40,373 bases of DNA from an uncultured Lysobacterales bacterium. GTDB taxonomy: Bacteria > Pseudomonadota > Gammaproteobacteria > Xanthomonadales > SZUA-36. The stretch is from contig CALDVW010000024.1 in the NCBI GenBank assembly GCA_937924405.1, positions 1 to 40,373 on the forward strand, given 5' to 3'. How positions within the stretch are numbered: position 1 is the stretch's first letter; every line of letters begins with the position of its first letter. The notes beneath the pieces were generated by a model, which was not told the origin of the DNA, did not search any database, and saw only the letters and a list, made by a program, of their open reading frames with translations. Below, in pieces: positions 15,726 to 25,313 of the stretch. A program made the translations under genes and the position numbers.

Positions 15726-18226
15726 GTATTTCGCGGCGTGAATTTATCAAAAAGAATGCGGCGACAGCTGCGGCGACAGCGGCAGGCATCAGCTTACCTG
15801 CGCTAAACCTGGCGCTGGCGGCGACAGAGGATGACATAAGGTGGGACAAGGCGCCCTGCAGATTCTGTGGCACGGGTTGCAGTGTCCTGGTGGGAACGCA
15901 GGATGGAAGAATAGTGGCCACCCAGGGCGATCCGGACGCGCCAGTCAACCGTGGCCTGAACTGCATCAAGGGATACTTTCTATCCAAGATCATGTATGGA
16001 AAGGACCGCCTGACAACACCGCTGTTGCGGATGACGGACGGCAAGTACGACAAGGAAGGCGAATTTACGCCGGTGACCTGGGACCAGGCTTTCGACATCA
16101 TGGCGGAAAAATGGAAAGCGGCCCTGAATGACAAGGGCCCGCCTTCGGTAGGTATGTTTGGCTCCGGTCAATGGACGGTGTGGGAGGGATACGCCGCCTC
16201 CAAGCTGTACAAGGGCGGGTTCCGGAGCAATAACCTCGAGCCTAACGCGCGTCACTGCATGGCTTCGGCCGTCGCGGGCTTCATTCGCACCTTCGGCGCA
16301 GATGAGCCGATGGGGTGCTACGACGACCTGGAACATGCCGATGCCTTTGTGCTGTGGGGTTCCAACAGGGCCGAAATGCACCCGATCCTGTGGTCACGCC
16401 TGACCGACCGGCGTCTGACCCATGAAAAATGCCAGGTAGCGGTGCTCTCCACCTTCGAGCATCGCTGTTTCGACCTCGCCGACAACGGCATGGTGTTCAA
16501 GCCACAGACTGACCTCGCGATTTTGAATTATATTGCCCGTTACATCATCAAAACCGGGCGTGTCAACGAGGAATTCGTCCGCAACCACACCAAGTTCGTA
16601 CTCGGCAATGACGACATCGGTTACGGGCTGCGCCCGGAAGACCCGCGTGAGCAGAATGCAGCCAATGCCGATAAGGCCGGCGGCTCGACACCGATCGATT
16701 TCGAGCAATACGCGAAGTTCGTGGAAAAATACGACGCCGACTACGTTTCTGAACTCAGCGGCGTGCCCAAAGACAAGCTGGAAGCCCTGGCGGAACTGTA
16801 TGCCGACCCGGACATCAAGGTCGTTTCGTACTGGACCATGGGTTTCAATCAACATACCCGCGGAACCTGGGCCAACAACCTGGTCTACAACATTCACTTG
16901 CTGACCGGAAAAATCTCTGAGCCCGGCAACGGTCCGTTCTCGCTCACCGGACAACCATCCGCCTGCGGTACGGCACGCGAAGTGGGTACTTTCGCTCACC
17001 GCCTGCCGGCGGACCTGGTCGTAATGAACGAAGGCCACAGAGCTTTCACCGAAAAAGTATGGAAGCTGCCGGAAGGTACTTTGAATGGCAAGGCCCAGTA
17101 TCACGCCGTGCTGCAGAACCGCATGCTCAAGGACGGCAAGATCAACGCCTACTGGGTCATGTGCAACAACAACATGCAGGCGGCGGCCAATCTGAACAAC
17201 GAGACTTACCCCGGTTATCGCAACCCGGATAACTTCATCGTGGTCTCAGACCCTTACCCGACGGTTACTGCCCAGGCTGCTGACCTGATCCTGCCAACCG
17301 CCATGTGGACTGAAAAGGAAGGCGCTTACGGCAACGCGGAGCGCCGCACCCAGTTCTGGCGCCAGCAGGTAGATGCACCGGGCGAAGCCCGTTCCGACCT
17401 GTGGCAGTTGGTCCAATTCTCCAGGCGCTTCAAAGTGGAAGAGGTCTGGCCGGAAGAGTTGCTGGCGAAGAAACCCGAGTATCGTGGCAAGACCCTGTAT
17501 GACGTGCTTTTCGCCAACGGCCAGGTAGACAAATTTCCGCTTGAGGAAATAAGCGACGATCGCGGCAATGTCTATAACAACCAGGAGTCGAAGGATTTTG
17601 GCTACTATCTGCAAAAAGGCCTGTACGAGGAATACCGGACATTCGGCCTGGAGGGCCCCAAGAAAGGACATGAGCTGGGCGAGTTTGACGATTATCACAA
17701 ATCGCGGGGTATGCGCTGGCCGGTGATCGATGGCAAGGAAACGCTGTGGCGTTATCGCGCCGGTTACGACCCACTGGTCAAGGAAGGCGTCGAGTTCTAT
17801 GGCAAACCGGACGGCAAGGCCCTGATTTTCGCCTTGCCCTATGAGCCGGCCGCAGAGTCGCCGGATGAAGAGTTTGACATGTGGCTGTCCACCGGCAGGG
17901 TGCTGGAACACTGGCATTCCGGTTCGATGACTCAACGCGTACCCGAACTCTACCGGGCCATGCCGGACGCCATGCTGTACATGCATCCGGAAGACGCAAA
18001 AAAACGCGGCCTCCGGCGTGGCATGGTAGCCAAAATCGAAAGCCGCCGGGGCGAAGTTACCGCGCAGATCGAAACCCGCGGACGTAACCGCGTGCCCGAA
18101 GGACTGGTATACATGCCCTGGTTCGATGCACGACGGTTAATAAACAAGCTGACGCTGGACGCCACCTGTCCGATTTCCAAAGAGACCGACTTCAAGAAAT
18201 GTGCGGTCAAGGTAACGCGGGCCTGA
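15722..18226 (+). CDS. napA: NapA, periplasmic nitrate reductase catalytic subunit
   Basis: An 834-residue molybdopterin enzyme, the same size as E. coli NapA (828). A twin-arginine signal (SRREFIK, residues 4-10) ends near residue 35. The N-terminal [4Fe-4S] cluster is bound by Cys46, Cys49, Cys53 and Cys81 (CRFCGTGC then GLNC). The molybdenum ligand is Cys179 in ARHCMASA. The downstream bis-MGD domains include [26 protein letters not shown] and the C-terminal [14 protein letters not shown]. It reduces nitrate to nitrite in the periplasm, taking electrons from NapB. napD directly precedes it and napG follows 9 bp later. Cys at position 179 rules out assignment as an Asp- or Ser-ligated relative. 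Confidence 0.97.
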   Translation: MSISRREFIKKNAATAAATAAGISLPALNLALAATEDDIRWDKAPCRFCGTGCSVLVGTQDGRIVATQGDPDAPVNRGLNCIKGYFLSKIMYGKDRLTTPLLRMTDGKYDKEGEFTPVTWDQAFDIMAEKWKAALNDKGPPSVGMFGSGQWTVWEGYAASKLYKGGFRSNNLEPNARHCMASAVAGFIRTFGADEPMGCYDDLEHADAFVLWGSNRAEMHPILWSRLTDRRLTHEKCQVAVLSTFEHRCFDLADNGMVFKPQTDLAILNYIARYIIKTGRVNEEFVRNHTKFVLGNDDIGYGLRPEDPREQNAANADKAGGSTPIDFEQYAKFVEKYDADYVSELSGVPKDKLEALAELYADPDIKVVSYWTMGFNQHTRGTWANNLVYNIHLLTGKISEPGNGPFSLTGQPSACGTAREVGTFAHRLPADLVVMNEGHRAFTEKVWKLPEGTLNGKAQYHAVLQNRMLKDGKINAYWVMCNNNMQAAANLNNETYPGYRNPDNFIVVSDPYPTVTAQAADLILPTAMWTEKEGAYGNAERRTQFWRQQVDAPGEARSDLWQLVQFSRRFKVEEVWPEELLAKKPEYRGKTLYDVLFANGQVDKFPLEEISDDRGNVYNNQESKDFGYYLQKGLYEEYRTFGLEGPKKGHELGEFDDYHKSRGMRWPVIDGKETLWRYRAGYDPLVKEGVEFYGKPDGKALIFALPYEPAAESPDEEFDMWLSTGRVLEHWHSGSMTQRVPELYRAMPDAMLYMHPEDAKKRGLRRGMVAKIESRRGEVTAQIETRGRNRVPEGLVYMPWFDARRLINKLTLDATCPISKETDFKKCAVKVTRA

Positions 18227-18235
18227 TCTGAGGTC

Positions 18236-19069
18236 ATGAAGCGCAGGCGCTTTATTTCGGATACCGCCCGAACGGGCGGCACGGTTGCGCTGGCCGCGCT
18301 TGGCCTGGGTGCCTATGCGAGTAAGGCTGCTCCCTTGCCGTTACTGGCCCTGCGACCGCCAGGCGCACGTCAGGAGAAAGAATTCCTCGGCGCCTGCATC
18401 CGTTGCGGCCTGTGCGTGCGGGACTGTCCTTACGGCACACTCAAGCTGGCCACCATGGACGATGAGGTCATGCTTGGCACTCCCTGGTTTACGGCTCGTG
18501 ATGTTCCCTGCGAAATGTGTGAGGATATCCCCTGCGTGGCCGCCTGTCCGACGGGCGCGCTGGATCCCGCGCTGACCGATATCGACGACGCCCGCATGGG
18601 GCTGGCCGCCCTGGTCAACCAGGAAACCTGCCTGAACTTCCAGGGGCTGCGCTGTGAAGTGTGCTATCGGGAATGTCCGGTAATCGACAAGGCCATCACG
18701 CTCGAGATGCGTCATAACGAACGCAGTGGAAAGCACACCTATTTCATACCGACCGTCCATTCGGATCACTGCACCGGATGCGGCAAGTGTGAACGGGTAT
18801 GCGTCCTGCCTGAAGCGGCGATCAAGGTATTGCCGATGGCCCTGGCAAAAGGGACCTCTGCAGATCACTACCGCTGGGGCTGGGAAGAAAAAGAAGAGGC
18901 GGGCGGCAGCCTGGTTTCCCCCGATCCTGAGCATCGCTACAACCTGCCGGAGGGCATGGACTACGATTACGAGGGCCAGGGCCTGATCCGGGGCGGGCAG
19001 CCGCAGCAGGACCCTTTCCCCGAAAATCCGCTGGATAGCCTGAACCAGGCTTCAAAGGATGGCCAATGA
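18236..19069 (+). CDS. napG: NapG, ferredoxin-type electron-transfer protein
   Basis: A 277-residue protein with an RRRFIS twin-arginine-like N-terminus followed by a hydrophobic stretch and Ala-rich cleavage region, so it is probably exported folded. Four [4Fe-4S] motifs are visible: [35 protein letters not shown] with an upstream Cys, and [11 protein letters not shown]. With NapH it forms a quinol dehydrogenase that delivers electrons from ubiquinol to NapC/NapB. The C-terminal extension [12 protein letters not shown] is typical of NapG. It overlaps napH by 4 bp. GAGG upstream of ATG 18236 gives a reasonable ribosome-binding site. Confidence 0.93.
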   Translation: MKRRRFISDTARTGGTVALAALGLGAYASKAAPLPLLALRPPGARQEKEFLGACIRCGLCVRDCPYGTLKLATMDDEVMLGTPWFTARDVPCEMCEDIPCVAACPTGALDPALTDIDDARMGLAALVNQETCLNFQGLRCEVCYRECPVIDKAITLEMRHNERSGKHTYFIPTVHSDHCTGCGKCERVCVLPEAAIKVLPMALAKGTSADHYRWGWEEKEEAGGSLVSPDPEHRYNLPEGMDYDYEGQGLIRGGQPQQDPFPENPLDSLNQASKDGQ

Positions 19070-19965
19070 GCCGTTTCCGGGCCAATTCCTCACCAGCGGA
19101 ACATACCAGGACCCGCTGGCAGAGAAACCGTTTCCTGATCCTGCGCCGTGTGTCACAGTTCGGTATCCTGGGCCTGTTTCTGCTCGGCCCCTGGGCCGGA
19201 ACCTGGATCATCAAGGGCAACCTGAATTCCAGCCTGACCCTGGGCGTATTACCCCTTTCAGATCCCTTTATACTGCTGCAGTCCTGGCTGGCCGGTTTGC
19301 AGTTTGGATCACAGGCCCTGATCGGGGCGCTGATCATAGCGCTGTTCTATTTCCTGGTCGGGGGACGCGCATTTTGCGCCTGGGTATGCCCCGTTAACCC
19401 GGTCACCGACCTGGCCTACTGGCTGCGGCGCAAGTTCAGGCTCCGCGGCAATACCAGAATACATCGCAATACGCGTTACTGGCTGTTGGCGGCCGTATTC
19501 GCCCTTGCAACGATCACCGGGCTGGCGGCCTGGGAACTCATTAACCCGGTATCGGTGCTGCACCGGGGGATTTTATTCGGCATGGGCGCCGGTTGGCTGC
19601 TGATCCTGGCCGTCTTCATTTTTGACCTTGCCGTCAGCCGCAGGGGCTGGTGTGGACATTTGTGCCCCATGGGCGCCTGCTACAGCCTGCTGGGAACCCA
19701 CAGCCCCCTGCGCGTCCGAGCGGATCATCGCGACAGCTGTGACAAGTGCATGGACTGTTTCGACGTCTGCCCGGAACCACAGGTCATCCGGCCAGCGCTG
19801 TTTGGCGAAAAAGACGGCATCGGCCCGGTTGTCGATGAAGCCAATTGCACAAACTGCGGACGCTGTATCGACGTTTGTTCAAAACAGGTTTTTTCTTTTG
19901 GCACCCGATATAAAACCAATCCATTTCAACCCAATAATTTCGAGCAGAAGGAGGCCAGGACATGA
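19066..19965 (+). CDS. napH: NapH, membrane ferredoxin-type quinol dehydrogenase subunit
   Basis: A 299-residue membrane protein with about four helices (near 27-45, 60-100, 138-155 and 165-187). It has the conserved cytoplasmic [12 protein letters not shown] and [14 protein letters not shown] motifs of NapH, then two C-terminal [4Fe-4S] sites, [14 protein letters not shown] and [11 protein letters not shown]. It oxidises quinol at the inner membrane and passes electrons to NapG. Its start overlaps napG and its stop overlaps napB by 4 bp each. A strong AAGGAGG near its end serves as the napB ribosome-binding site. Confidence 0.93.
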   Translation: MSRFRANSSPAEHTRTRWQRNRFLILRRVSQFGILGLFLLGPWAGTWIIKGNLNSSLTLGVLPLSDPFILLQSWLAGLQFGSQALIGALIIALFYFLVGGRAFCAWVCPVNPVTDLAYWLRRKFRLRGNTRIHRNTRYWLLAAVFALATITGLAAWELINPVSVLHRGILFGMGAGWLLILAVFIFDLAVSRRGWCGHLCPMGACYSLLGTHSPLRVRADHRDSCDKCMDCFDVCPEPQVIRPALFGEKDGIGPVVDEANCTNCGRCIDVCSKQVFSFGTRYKTNPFQPNNFEQKEART

Positions 19966-20408
19966 ATGGCAAACCAGTGGTAATGCTCATCGTGGCAACA
20001 GCCGTGCTGACTTGGTATGGACCGTTGTTCTCACAGGAAGATCTGCGTTCCCTGAGGGGGATGAACCCGATTGAGGACACTTCGAAGAATCCCGATTCCA
20101 AGCGCTGGGAACCCGACGGAGCGCCGATTCAGCGGGACTTTGTCCAGCAGCCACCGCTGATCCCCCACGATACCAAGGGTTACCAGATTAACCTCAAATT
20201 CAACAAATGCCTGACTTGCCACAGCTGGGCCAACTACGAAGAATCCGGCGCGACAAAAATCAGCCAGACCCATTTCACCAATCGTGAAGGGGTAGAAATG
20301 GCCAATGTCTCCGCCTCCCGCTACTTTTGCACCCAATGCCATGTAGGGCAGCGTGACGTTGCACCACTGGTGGACAATGAATTCGAAGCAGTCAAAGTAC
20401 TGCAGTGA
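19962..20408 (+). CDS. napB: NapB, diheme cytochrome c subunit of nitrate reductase
   Basis: A 148-residue exported cytochrome. A signal peptide covers about residues 1-24. Two heme c sites are CLTCH (83-87) and CTQCH (123-127), spaced as in NapB, and PPLIPHDTKGYQINLKFNKC is the characteristic region before heme 1. It carries electrons from NapC or NapGH to NapA in the periplasm. A strong AAGGAGG precedes the ATG. Its stop overlaps the GTG start of napC by 4 bp. Confidence 0.95.
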   Translation: MNGKPVVMLIVATAVLTWYGPLFSQEDLRSLRGMNPIEDTSKNPDSKRWEPDGAPIQRDFVQQPPLIPHDTKGYQINLKFNKCLTCHSWANYEESGATKISQTHFTNREGVEMANVSASRYFCTQCHVGQRDVAPLVDNEFEAVKVLQ

Positions 20409-21019
20409 GCCAAGGCATGTTCAAAAAACTGTGGAATTTTCTCAAACACCCGACCAGTCACTTCAGCGTTGGATTCCTGACGGTTGCGGGCATCATCATG
20501 GGTGTCGTTCTGTGGGGCGGTTTCAACTGGTCACTGGAGGTGACCAACACTGAAGAGTTCTGTATCTCATGCCACGAGATGCAGGACTACGTCTACCAGG
20601 AATACCAGGACACCATCCACTACACCAACCGCACCGGCGTGCGCGCCACCTGTCCCGATTGCCACGTACCCAAGGAATGGGGCTACAAGATGGTGCGCAA
20701 AATCCGTGCGAGCAACGAGTTGTGGCACAAGGCGCTGGGCAGCATTAACACGCCTGAGAAATTTGAAGCCAAGCGGCTGACCATGGCGCGGCATGTCTGG
20801 TCCTCGATGGAAAAAACTGATTCCCGGGAATGCCGTAATTGCCACGATTACGAGTCCATGGACTATTTCGAGCAGGGCCGGCGGGGGGTCGATGCCCACA
20901 TCGAAGGCTTTGATGAAGGTAAAACCTGTATCCACTGCCACCGCGGCGTGGCACACTCTCTTCCGGCACTCTATGAAGAAGACCCGAGCGCCGTGATTGG
21001 CACGAGCGCCGCAAACTAG
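20405..21019 (+). CDS. napC: NapC, tetraheme quinol dehydrogenase of the NapC/NirT family
   Basis: A 204-residue membrane-anchored cytochrome. One N-terminal helix (about 22-40) is followed by four heme c motifs: CISCH (53-57), CPDCH (83-87), CRNCH (143-147) and CIHCH (175-179). It links the quinol pool to NapB. The start is GTG 20405, overlapping the napB stop; ATG 20417 is an alternative, four codons shorter, before FKKLW. Having both NapC and NapGH gives two quinol-oxidising routes, as in E. coli. The downstream gene moaB follows 21 bp later. Confidence 0.95.
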   Translation: MSQGMFKKLWNFLKHPTSHFSVGFLTVAGIIMGVVLWGGFNWSLEVTNTEEFCISCHEMQDYVYQEYQDTIHYTNRTGVRATCPDCHVPKEWGYKMVRKIRASNELWHKALGSINTPEKFEAKRLTMARHVWSSMEKTDSRECRNCHDYESMDYFEQGRRGVDAHIEGFDEGKTCIHCHRGVAHSLPALYEEDPSAVIGTSAAN

Positions 21020-21040
21020 ACCCTGACACCAATAGATACC

Positions 21041-21571
21041 ATGAGCAGAACATCGACAGACGCAAAGTTCATCCCGCTGCGCATAGCGGTCGTTACCATT
21101 TCCGATAGCCGCACGGCGGAAAATGACACATCGGGCGACTACCTGGCCGAATCGTTGCAGGGCGAGGGACATGTCCTCTCGAACCGCAAGATAATCAGGG
21201 ACGACAAGTACGTCCTGCGCTCGGAAATTTCGGCCCTGATTGCAGATGATGCAGTCGATATTGTGCTGACTACCGGTAGCACCGGTCTGACCGGCAGGGA
21301 TATTGCTCCGGAAGCGCTGGAACCCCTGTTTGACAAAGCCATCGAGGGTTTTGGTGAGCTGTTCAGGGCGGCTTCCATCGCCGATATCGGAGCCGCCACG
21401 ATCCAGTCGCGAGCCTTCGCAGGGCTTGCCAACGGGACGGTGATTTTTTGCATGCCGGGTTCGCCCGGAGCCTGCCGTACCGCCTGGGAAGACGTGATCC
21501 GCCCGCAACTCGATGCCCGCACCAGGCCCTGCAACCTGGCCAACCTGATGCCCCGTTTCCTGGAGCGATAA
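21041..21571 (+). CDS. moaB: MoaB, molybdopterin biosynthesis protein
   Basis: A 176-residue member of the MoaB/Mog family: RIAVVTISDSRT at the start, the MPT-binding TTGSTGLTGRDIAPEAL, and PGSPGACRTAWEDVIRPQ near the end. Known: family members adenylylate molybdopterin or support that step, before Mo insertion. Length matches E. coli MoaB (about 170). It lies 21 bp after napC on the same strand, so it is likely co-transcribed and supplies cofactor for NapA. The ribosome-binding site is weak. Confidence 0.93.
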   Translation: MSRTSTDAKFIPLRIAVVTISDSRTAENDTSGDYLAESLQGEGHVLSNRKIIRDDKYVLRSEISALIADDAVDIVLTTGSTGLTGRDIAPEALEPLFDKAIEGFGELFRAASIADIGAATIQSRAFAGLANGTVIFCMPGSPGACRTAWEDVIRPQLDARTRPCNLANLMPRFLER

Positions 21572-21719
21572 GCCCGGCAGGACTCGCCGAAACGGATTTA
21601 CCCGCTCTGGCCGTTAAGACCCCTGCAGAGCAGGCGGCCGGCGTAACGGCACATCGCACGCCTTTTATGAGATAAAAGCGAACAGGAAATGTGTCGCGTG
21701 GGCGGCTAAACTGTTCACC

Positions 21720-22175
21720 ATGAAAAAGCAGCCCAACTCCGAGATGTGTTTCGTTTGCGGCCGGAGTAACCCGGTCGGCCTCTACATGCAGTTTTACGAC
21801 GACGGCGAGTTGGAGGTGGTCAGCGAATACACCATACCGGCTCATTACCAGGGCTACCCCGGCGTAGCGCATGGCGGAGTCCTGACCGCGATGCTGGATG
21901 AGGTCGTGGCGCGGGTTTCCATGATTGGCGACCACCATCATTTCATGATGTCGGTAAAATTGCAGATCCTGTTCCGCCACCCCGTACCGGTGGAAACGCC
22001 ATTGAAAGTTGTCGGCAGAATACTGCGCCTGCGCGGGCGCCTGGGCAAAGCGGAAGGTCAGATCATCCTGCCTGATGGGACGGTTGCCTGCGAGTCATTG
22101 ATGTCACTGGCCGACGTGCCCGAAAAACTGCTCGCCAGCACCAACCCCAAACTGCTCAACTGGAAAATTGATTGA
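21720..22175 (+). CDS. PaaI-type hotdog-fold thioesterase
   Basis: A 151-residue single hotdog domain. The motif PGVAHGGVLTAMLDEVVAR is the conserved HGG loop and following catalytic helix of the PaaI/4HBT group; SVKLQILFRHPVP is the next conserved strand. The N-terminal MCFVCGRSNPVGL (two Cys) is common in one PaaI subfamily. It hydrolyses acyl-CoA thioesters; the acyl group is unknown. Its stop overlaps the TTG start of the MTHFR-like gene by 4 bp, so the two are coupled. The 148 bp before it contain a short hairpin (CTTTTAT, GAG, ATAAAAG at 21662-21678) of unknown meaning. Confidence 0.85.
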   Translation: MKKQPNSEMCFVCGRSNPVGLYMQFYDDGELEVVSEYTIPAHYQGYPGVAHGGVLTAMLDEVVARVSMIGDHHHFMMSVKLQILFRHPVPVETPLKVVGRILRLRGRLGKAEGQIILPDGTVACESLMSLADVPEKLLASTNPKLLNWKID

Positions 22176-23056
22176 AAACCTTCAGGCAGGTGCTGCAAGG
22201 CTCCGGCTTTACCTTCACTGCCGAGCTCTCCCTGCACCGGGAGACAACCATCGACGAAGCCCTGCAGCAGGCTGCTGTGGTGACCGGGTGCGTCGATGCC
22301 ATACAGCTTGCAGAGAACCCATCCGGCCGGGCCCAGGTGTCGCCCCTTGCCCTGTCCGGCCTATTGGCCAGGAACGGCATTGATGCCGTTCCCCGGCTGA
22401 TCTGCCGGGACCGTAACCGCATCGCCTTACAAAGCGAACTGCTGGGCCTGCGGGCCCTGGGTGTAAGCAGCCTGATCCTCGACAAGGGCAGTCGTCTGCC
22501 GGCAGGACAGGAACCAAACACAAAACCGGTTTTTGATATGAGTTGCCGCGAGCTGGTTGCGATGGCCAATGCGATGAACGAGGAAGAGTGGGACGATGGT
22601 GAACACGAATTCGTCATCGGCACCAGTGCCACCGTTTTCGCACCGGAACCCGGCTGGAATGCAGAGCTTCTGCTGGCACGGGCCGGCGCCGGGGCGCGGT
22701 TTTTGGTCACCCAACCCTGTTTTGACCCGGAAATGCTGCGCCTATATATGCGGCGCATGGTCGAGGCCAAAGTCACCTGGAACTACTCGGTCATCGTGAC
22801 CCTGGCGCCCTTGCCTTCTGCTGAATCCGCCAGGTGGCTGGTGGAAAACCATCGCGGCGCACTGATCCCGGATTCCGTTATCGAGCGGCTGGAAAAGGTC
22901 CCGGACCCACAGCTCGAAGGGATCGATATCTGCGCTGAGCTGATGCGGGATATCGCCGGGATTCCCGGAGTATCGGGCTTCAACCTGTTGACACTGGGAA
23001 GCCCTGAAGCCGTCGTTGCAGCGCTAGAAGCTTCCGGTTTACCCGATCGGAAATGA
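22172..23056 (+). CDS. Methylenetetrahydrofolate-reductase-like protein
   Basis: A 294-residue TIM-barrel protein of the MTHFR family, the length of bacterial MetF. It has FTFTAELSLHRE at the start (MetF has FEFFPP-type), AIQLAENPSGRAQVSPLAL, VPRLICRDRNRIALQSELL (matching the HLTCxDRNR region), VFAPEPGWNAELLLARAGAG, ARFLVTQPCFDPEMLRLYMR and a C-terminal IPGVSGFNLLTLGSPEAVV. The FLVTQPCFD block is strongly diagnostic. It is divergent from canonical MetF, as are paralogues that serve catabolic demethylases. A THF-dependent demethylase-like gene lies about 1.1 kb downstream (24117). Inference: it oxidises or reduces the methyl-THF or methylene-THF made there. The start is TTG 22172 by overlap. 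Confidence 0.8.
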   Translation: MKTFRQVLQGSGFTFTAELSLHRETTIDEALQQAAVVTGCVDAIQLAENPSGRAQVSPLALSGLLARNGIDAVPRLICRDRNRIALQSELLGLRALGVSSLILDKGSRLPAGQEPNTKPVFDMSCRELVAMANAMNEEEWDDGEHEFVIGTSATVFAPEPGWNAELLLARAGAGARFLVTQPCFDPEMLRLYMRRMVEAKVTWNYSVIVTLAPLPSAESARWLVENHRGALIPDSVIERLEKVPDPQLEGIDICAELMRDIAGIPGVSGFNLLTLGSPEAVVAALEASGLPDRK

Positions 23057-23068
23057 TCCCGCCACTTC

Positions 23069-23098
23069 GATCGGGGCTCATGTCAGTCGCCCCGGATC
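23069..23098. terminator. Hairpin between convergent genes
   Basis: GATCGGGGC and GCCCCGGATC form an imperfect stem (one bulged base) with an 11-nt loop between two convergent genes. No T-tract follows on either strand, so this is a moderate call for a two-way terminator. Confidence 0.4.
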
Positions 23099-23109
23099 AA
23101 AGCCAGCCC

Positions 23110-23880
23110 TCAAAACCCGGTCATGTTTCCCTGCCGTGGGCGAAGTAGTTTGAAGCGTTCGAAACCCAGCGCCTGCAGGTGATCCAGATCGAAATCATGC
23201 ATGCCGATGGTATTGCGCTCCTTGAGCTTCTGTGAGCACTGGAACAGGCTGTTGTCGCCTGTCTTGTTGGCTTTTGAAACACTGGGGTAGCAGATTTTGG
23301 ATGGGCAGGTGTAAGCACAACCTGCGTTGGCGAACAGGGTGATGTTTTTCTTGTTGTCGATGGATTTAAGAAGATCCTCATCATCATTGGACGCCATTGG
23401 CAGGATCACCGTGTCGTAAATTTCGAATGCCGCATCGACCTTGCTCAGGGTGTTGATATTCTTAATCACACTGGCTTCGAGCCTGTAATCGGGAAAGTCG
23501 GCCCGAATCCACCCGGCCAACTCGTCATTGGTGATAATCAGTGAGTTGCCGGGGCGATGATATTTCTCCAGAAACGGCAGGTTTTCTTCGTACTCCTCAG
23601 CCGTCGCATAGTGATTGGTCAGCGGCAGGCGCACGTTTATGTTCATCTTGTAAAGAGAACGCACGTCATATCGGCTCAACTCGGTGCTGGCAAAAAACCG
23701 GCCTCCATACAACGTGCTGGCTTCGGTGAAACCGAAAAAACTGTCGATCTGCTCAATGGGAAGATCATTGTAGTTTTTCCGGATGAACTGCTGTATCGGG
23801 ACCGCCGACACTTTTCCACGTGCTGAAACTGTAAATTGCATAACGTCAGTGATTGTATTCCTGTTGCAGAAGAATATCAT
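23110..23880 (-). CDS. Unrecognised cysteine-motif protein, possibly U32/UbiV-like TIM barrel
   Basis: A 256-residue protein I do not recognise with confidence. It has alternating strands and helices such as INVRLPLTNHYATAEEY, NSLIITNDELAGWIRADFP, RLEASVIKNINTLSK and DTVILPMASNDDEDLLKSI, then LFANAGCAYTCPSKICYPS with Cys188, Cys192 and Cys197 and a later Cys215. The barrel-like rhythm and four clustered Cys recall U32-peptidase/UbiV-type Fe-S proteins, but this is only resemblance. ATG 23880 is chosen because GAGAGG lies 8 nt upstream; ATG 23838-23841 (MQFTVSARG) is a later option with no such site. It looks less G+C-rich and more Lys/Asn-rich than its neighbours, which may hint at transfer. 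It is divergent from the DmdA-like operon. Confidence 0.6.
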   Translation of the reverse strand: MIFFCNRNTITDVMQFTVSARGKVSAVPIQQFIRKNYNDLPIEQIDSFFGFTEASTLYGGRFFASTELSRYDVRSLYKMNINVRLPLTNHYATAEEYEENLPFLEKYHRPGNSLIITNDELAGWIRADFPDYRLEASVIKNINTLSKVDAAFEIYDTVILPMASNDDEDLLKSIDNKKNITLFANAGCAYTCPSKICYPSVSKANKTGDNSLFQCSQKLKERNTIGMHDFDLDHLQALGFERFKLLRPRQGNMTGF

Positions 23881-24116
23881 TGGCCGAACCTCTCTACACC
23901 AAAGAAATTCATGAGACGAAACCATTCCATATCACTATGTCGCACTGAAAGAGCGGAGTGTGAAAAGCTGGCTGATCGTTTACCCGGGAGAATTGCAGGC
24001 GGGATTTTCACCCTCTTATCCAAAGAGCCTCTGGCCGCTGCATATCAACTGGTTTGGTGAAAAGCTAAGTTCCAAGTAGAATCAATTTTTTGCATATTCG
24101 CAGGCGGAACAGAGTT
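23881..24116. other. Divergent intergenic region with repeated GTGAAAAGCT
   Basis: This 236-bp stretch separates the cysteine-motif gene from the DmdA-like gene. GTGAAAAGCT occurs exactly at 23960-23969 and again at 24057-24066, and its first seven bases occur inverted at 24004-24010 (TTTTCAC). They may be regulator sites. A stop-free reading from about 23935 to 24079 has no plausible start codon. No promoter stands out. Confidence 0.3.
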
Positions 24117-25307
24117 ATGCACAGGAACGACGTAAACCACACCTCCCCCGAAAATTGTCCGATGATCAGCATCGGCCCCAGGGTGCGTAAATCACCCTAT
24201 TTCGATGCAACCATGCGTTGGGGAGCCAAGGCTTTTACCGTCTACAACCACATGTACATGCCAACCCATTACGGGGACCCCGTGTCAGAGTACTGGAGCC
24301 TGGTCAATGACGTCACCCTGTGGGATGTTTCCTGTCAGCGGCAAATTGTCATAAAGGGGCCGGATGCGAAACGTTTCATGGAGTTGCTGACGCCCCGGAA
24401 CCTGTCCGACTGCCCCTCGCACCGCTGCCTTTACGTCCTGTTGACTGACGAGAACGGGGGCATGGTGAATGACGCGGTGTTGATGCGCATGCACGATGAC
24501 GAGTTTTGGTTGTCACCCGGTGATGGCGACGTTGTCTTGTGGGCGCAGGGCATTGCAACCCAGACAGGGATGGATGTGCAAGTCCGTGAAGGCGACATCT
24601 GTCCGTTGCAACTGCAGGGCCCCAAGTCACCCAGGGTGGCTTACAAGCTGTTCGGGGACGCCGCGCTCGAAATGGGCTATTACCACGTGATGGAAACGGA
24701 GCTGAACGGGCTGAAACTGGCCGTCAGCCGAACCGGCTGGAGCGGCGAACTGGGCTATGAACTCTACCTGGAGGACCATATCCACGGCAATGAACTGTGG
24801 GATACGGTGATGGAAGCCGGCGAAGAATTCAACATCGCCCCGGCCGCCCCGAATACGATCCGCAGTATTGAAGGTTGTCTACTGTCGTATTTTTCAGACA
24901 TCAGGCGACTCGACAATCCGTTCACTTTCGGCCTGGACCGGCTCGTCGACCTGGATAAGAAAGCAGACTTTCTGGGCCGCGATGCGCTTCGCCAAATTCA
25001 GGCCAGGGGGAATTTCCGCCGCCTGGTGGGAATTGAAATCAGCGGAGAGCCCATCAGCCACAACGAAGCGTTCTGGCATGTTGTCGAAAATGGCAAAAGA
25101 ACCGGTCACGTCAGCCGTTGTGTGTGGTCACCCCGCCTCGAAAGAAACATCGGCCTGGCAAACCTGCCTGCGCAACAGGCTGCCATCGGTTCGCAGCTGA
25201 CGGTCCATTGCCCAGATGGACCCAGAAGCGCCGAAGTCGTGAAAACACCCTGGTTCGAGGCACAAAAAATCATTCCACCGGATATCCGGGAGCAAACAGG
25301 CAGGTAA
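24117..25307 (+). CDS. DmdA/GcvT-like tetrahydrofolate-dependent demethylase (aminomethyltransferase family)
   Basis: A 396-residue GcvT-fold protein. VTLWDVSCQRQIVIKGPDAK, followed by RFMELLTPRNLSD, and the later VVLWAQGIA closely resemble SAR11 dimethylsulfoniopropionate (DMSP) demethylase DmdA as I remember it (WDVSCQRQ, KGPDA, LLWAQGVA). NTIRSIEGCLLSYFSDIRRL, then NPFTFGLDRLVDLDKKADFL, match the later GcvT/DmdA core. No glycine-cleavage partners (gcvH, gcvP) are near, arguing against true GcvT. Known: DmdA moves a methyl group from DMSP to THF. Here metY follows after 6 bp and an MTHFR-like gene lies upstream. Other THF-dependent demethylases of this fold (LigM type, glycine betaine type) remain possible. 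ATG 24117 is used; a TTG at 24090 and ATG 24162 are alternatives. Confidence 0.75.
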   Translation: MHRNDVNHTSPENCPMISIGPRVRKSPYFDATMRWGAKAFTVYNHMYMPTHYGDPVSEYWSLVNDVTLWDVSCQRQIVIKGPDAKRFMELLTPRNLSDCPSHRCLYVLLTDENGGMVNDAVLMRMHDDEFWLSPGDGDVVLWAQGIATQTGMDVQVREGDICPLQLQGPKSPRVAYKLFGDAALEMGYYHVMETELNGLKLAVSRTGWSGELGYELYLEDHIHGNELWDTVMEAGEEFNIAPAAPNTIRSIEGCLLSYFSDIRRLDNPFTFGLDRLVDLDKKADFLGRDALRQIQARGNFRRLVGIEISGEPISHNEAFWHVVENGKRTGHVSRCVWSPRLERNIGLANLPAQQAAIGSQLTVHCPDGPRSAEVVKTPWFEAQKIIPPDIREQTGR

Positions 25308-25313
25308 CAGCTG

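Noticed and set aside
23836..24060. A 74-codon reading in the gap before the DmdA-like gene, and a second stop-free frame there
   Set aside because: No ribosome-binding site, no recognisable motif, and it overlaps the start of the opposite-strand gene; more likely chance.
24117..25307. True glycine-cleavage T protein (gcvT)
   Set aside because: No gcvH or gcvP nearby and the WDVSCQRQ and LLWAQG-type motifs fit DmdA-like demethylases better.
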